Source: Bacteroidota bacterium (GTDB lineage: Bacteria > Bacteroidota > Ignavibacteria > Ignavibacteriales > Ignavibacteriaceae). From it: 6,847 bases of DNA. Each line of letters starts with the position of its first letter. The first letter of the stretch is position 1. This document shows, one piece after another, positions 5,896 through 6,847 of the stretch. The stretch spans positions 1-6,847 of the forward strand of contig JADFGB010000059.1 in NCBI GenBank assembly GCA_022567875.1, in the 5' to 3' direction. The notes under the pieces were generated by a model. That model did not search any database. It had not been told where the DNA came from and saw only the letters and a list, made by a program, of their open reading frames with translations. The translations under genes were made by a program, and so were the position numbers.

Positions 5896-6364
5896 TTTTG
5901 CACTTCTTATTTTGTTGATGCAGAATTTTATTTTTGCACAACAAACACAACCCGATGATTCGGATGAACCAAGGAATGATTCTCTTTTTGTAATGACAAA
6001 ATCTCCCATGGGTGCAGTTCTTCGCAGTGCAATATTGCCAGGCTGGGGACAAATTTATAACGAATCATACTTAAAAGCACCTATCATTTGGGGAATATTT
6101 GGCGGACTTGCTGCAGGGTGGATAAATAATAACAATAAGTATAAAGAAAACAGAGACTTGTTTATTCAAACAGGTATTGAACAATTCAGAACATTGAGAG
6201 GATTTTATAGGGACCAGCGTGATCTTATTTCTATCTATGTTGGATTAACATATTTACTTAATTTAATTGATGCATATGTTGATGCGCAGTTATTCGATTT
6301 TTCGGTAGAAGAAAACCAGATTACAAATCAAACACAATTATCCATAAGAATAAGATTAAATTAA
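5837..6364 (+). CDS. DUF5683-like exported protein
   Basis: This small protein begins with a signal peptide and carries a DUF5683-type core. The diagnostic stretch is SAILPGWGQIYN followed by KAPIIWGIFGGLAAGW, at about residues 64-75 and 80-95 counting from the ATG at 5837. This glycine-rich hydrophobic pattern is common in Bacteroidota proteins encoded just after parAB. The h-region IISFALLILL and a probable cleavage after Ala34 (FA/QQ) indicate Sec export. A second hydrophobic segment near 130-148 suggests membrane association, and the rest is Asn/Gln-rich. Function is unknown. The start is uncertain: ATG 5837 or 5840 gives 175 or 174 residues and overlaps parB by 56-59 bases, whereas TTG 5867 gives 165 residues and a more typical short n-region (M-K-L-L-I-K). 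No start has a convincing ribosome site. The family call is from memory. Confidence 0.8.
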   Translation: MMNLKEYLNYLKLLIKHIISFALLILLMQNFIFAQQTQPDDSDEPRNDSLFVMTKSPMGAVLRSAILPGWGQIYNESYLKAPIIWGIFGGLAAGWINNNNKYKENRDLFIQTGIEQFRTLRGFYRDQRDLISIYVGLTYLLNLIDAYVDAQLFDFSVEENQITNQTQLSIRIRLN

Positions 6365-6365
6365 T

Positions 6366-6847
6366 ATGAGTAATACTGTTAGATGCAAAAGCTGCGGAAA
6401 CGAAAATGCATTGTTCCGATTGAACTGTACAGAATGCAGCAACTATTTACGTGCAAGAGTTTGGAATATTAATCTTTGGCATAATATACGGCTTTTGATT
6501 GAATCACCTACAAAAGGATTTCAAAACATCATCTGGAGTGAACATAAAAACTTTGTAGTATTTATCATTATTTTTTCAGCAATTAAATTAATGGTTGATT
6601 CTTTTTTCCTTAAGATGGCAACCGAAAATACATTGTTCCTACAGTACAGTTTTTTTATGAGTTATTTATTAGTGCTTACGGAATTTTTAATTTTTCTATT
6701 CCTGTTTACTCTATTTGTTTGGTCTATCAATAAATTGTTTTTAATTGAAACAAGAATAAAGGATATATTTGCTATAATAATTTATTCTTTTATACCAAGT
6801 ATTTTTGCATTAGTATCATTGTTCATAGTTGAAATAATTCTGTTCGG
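6366..6847 (+). CDS. Zinc-ribbon/Yip1-like multi-pass membrane protein, partial at right edge
   Basis: An ATG at 6366, one base after the preceding stop, opens a frame that stays open to the end of the window (160 residues, C-terminus missing). It begins with a rubredoxin-like zinc ribbon: Cys7-x-x-Cys10 and Cys21-x-x-Cys24. A short amphipathic linker leads into at least three hydrophobic segments, near residues 62-82, 94-119 and 134-158, rich in Phe, Leu and Ile. A zinc ribbon followed by a Yip1-type membrane domain is a recurrent architecture for uncharacterised bacterial membrane proteins, and that is my best guess. Substrate and role are unknown. The tight spacing implies it is in the parA-parB-DUF5683 transcript. 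An alternative is some other zinc-ribbon-anchored integral membrane family, since the diagnostic C-terminal half is not visible. Confidence 0.75.
   Translation, partial: MSNTVRCKSCGNENALFRLNCTECSNYLRARVWNINLWHNIRLLIESPTKGFQNIIWSEHKNFVVFIIIFSAIKLMVDSFFLKMATENTLFLQYSFFMSYLLVLTEFLIFLFLFTLFVWSINKLFLIETRIKDIFAIIIYSFIPSIFALVSLFIVEIILF

Overview
The window looks like a bacterial chromosome segment from the FCB (Bacteroidota/Chlorobiota/Ignavibacteriota) group. The best guess is an Ignavibacteria-like organism. This rests on the low G+C of most of the window, the folP-cdaA pair, parA-parB followed by a DUF5683-type secreted/membrane protein, and the end of a PASTA-domain gene directly before rpe. The taxonomic call is inference from gene content and order. 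All supported genes are on the + strand. I found no tRNA, rRNA, CRISPR array, insertion sequence or defence system.

Layout. Bases 1 to about 415 are an internal piece of what looks like a surface-carbohydrate (glycan) biosynthesis protein. Its G+C is about 46% (165 of 360 bases counted), clearly higher than the rest. It runs into a 73-base tract of pure C/T (451-523). The sequence then re-emerges, in another frame, as what reads like the last 28 residues of a PASTA-domain protein ending at 600, one base before rpe. This is most simply an assembly or rearrangement junction, not a real gene.

From 600 on the sequence is coherent. rpe (pentose phosphate epimerase) is followed by a strong intrinsic terminator. 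Next come folP (dihydropteroate synthase with an N-terminal extension, probable TTG start) and cdaA (membrane diadenylate cyclase making c-di-AMP), 12 nt apart. A lone UPF0173 metallo-beta-lactamase-fold hydrolase follows. The last unit is the chromosome-partitioning pair parA-parB, which overlap, then a DUF5683-like protein overlapping parB, and a zinc-ribbon/Yip1-like membrane protein that runs off the right end.

How they fit: rpe is carbon metabolism, folP is folate synthesis, cdaA is second-messenger synthesis linked to envelope and osmotic homeostasis, and parAB acts in origin segregation. This is mainly housekeeping chromosome. I see no previously undescribed system. The most notable anomaly is the left-end junction, followed by the terminator and unusual start in front of folP.
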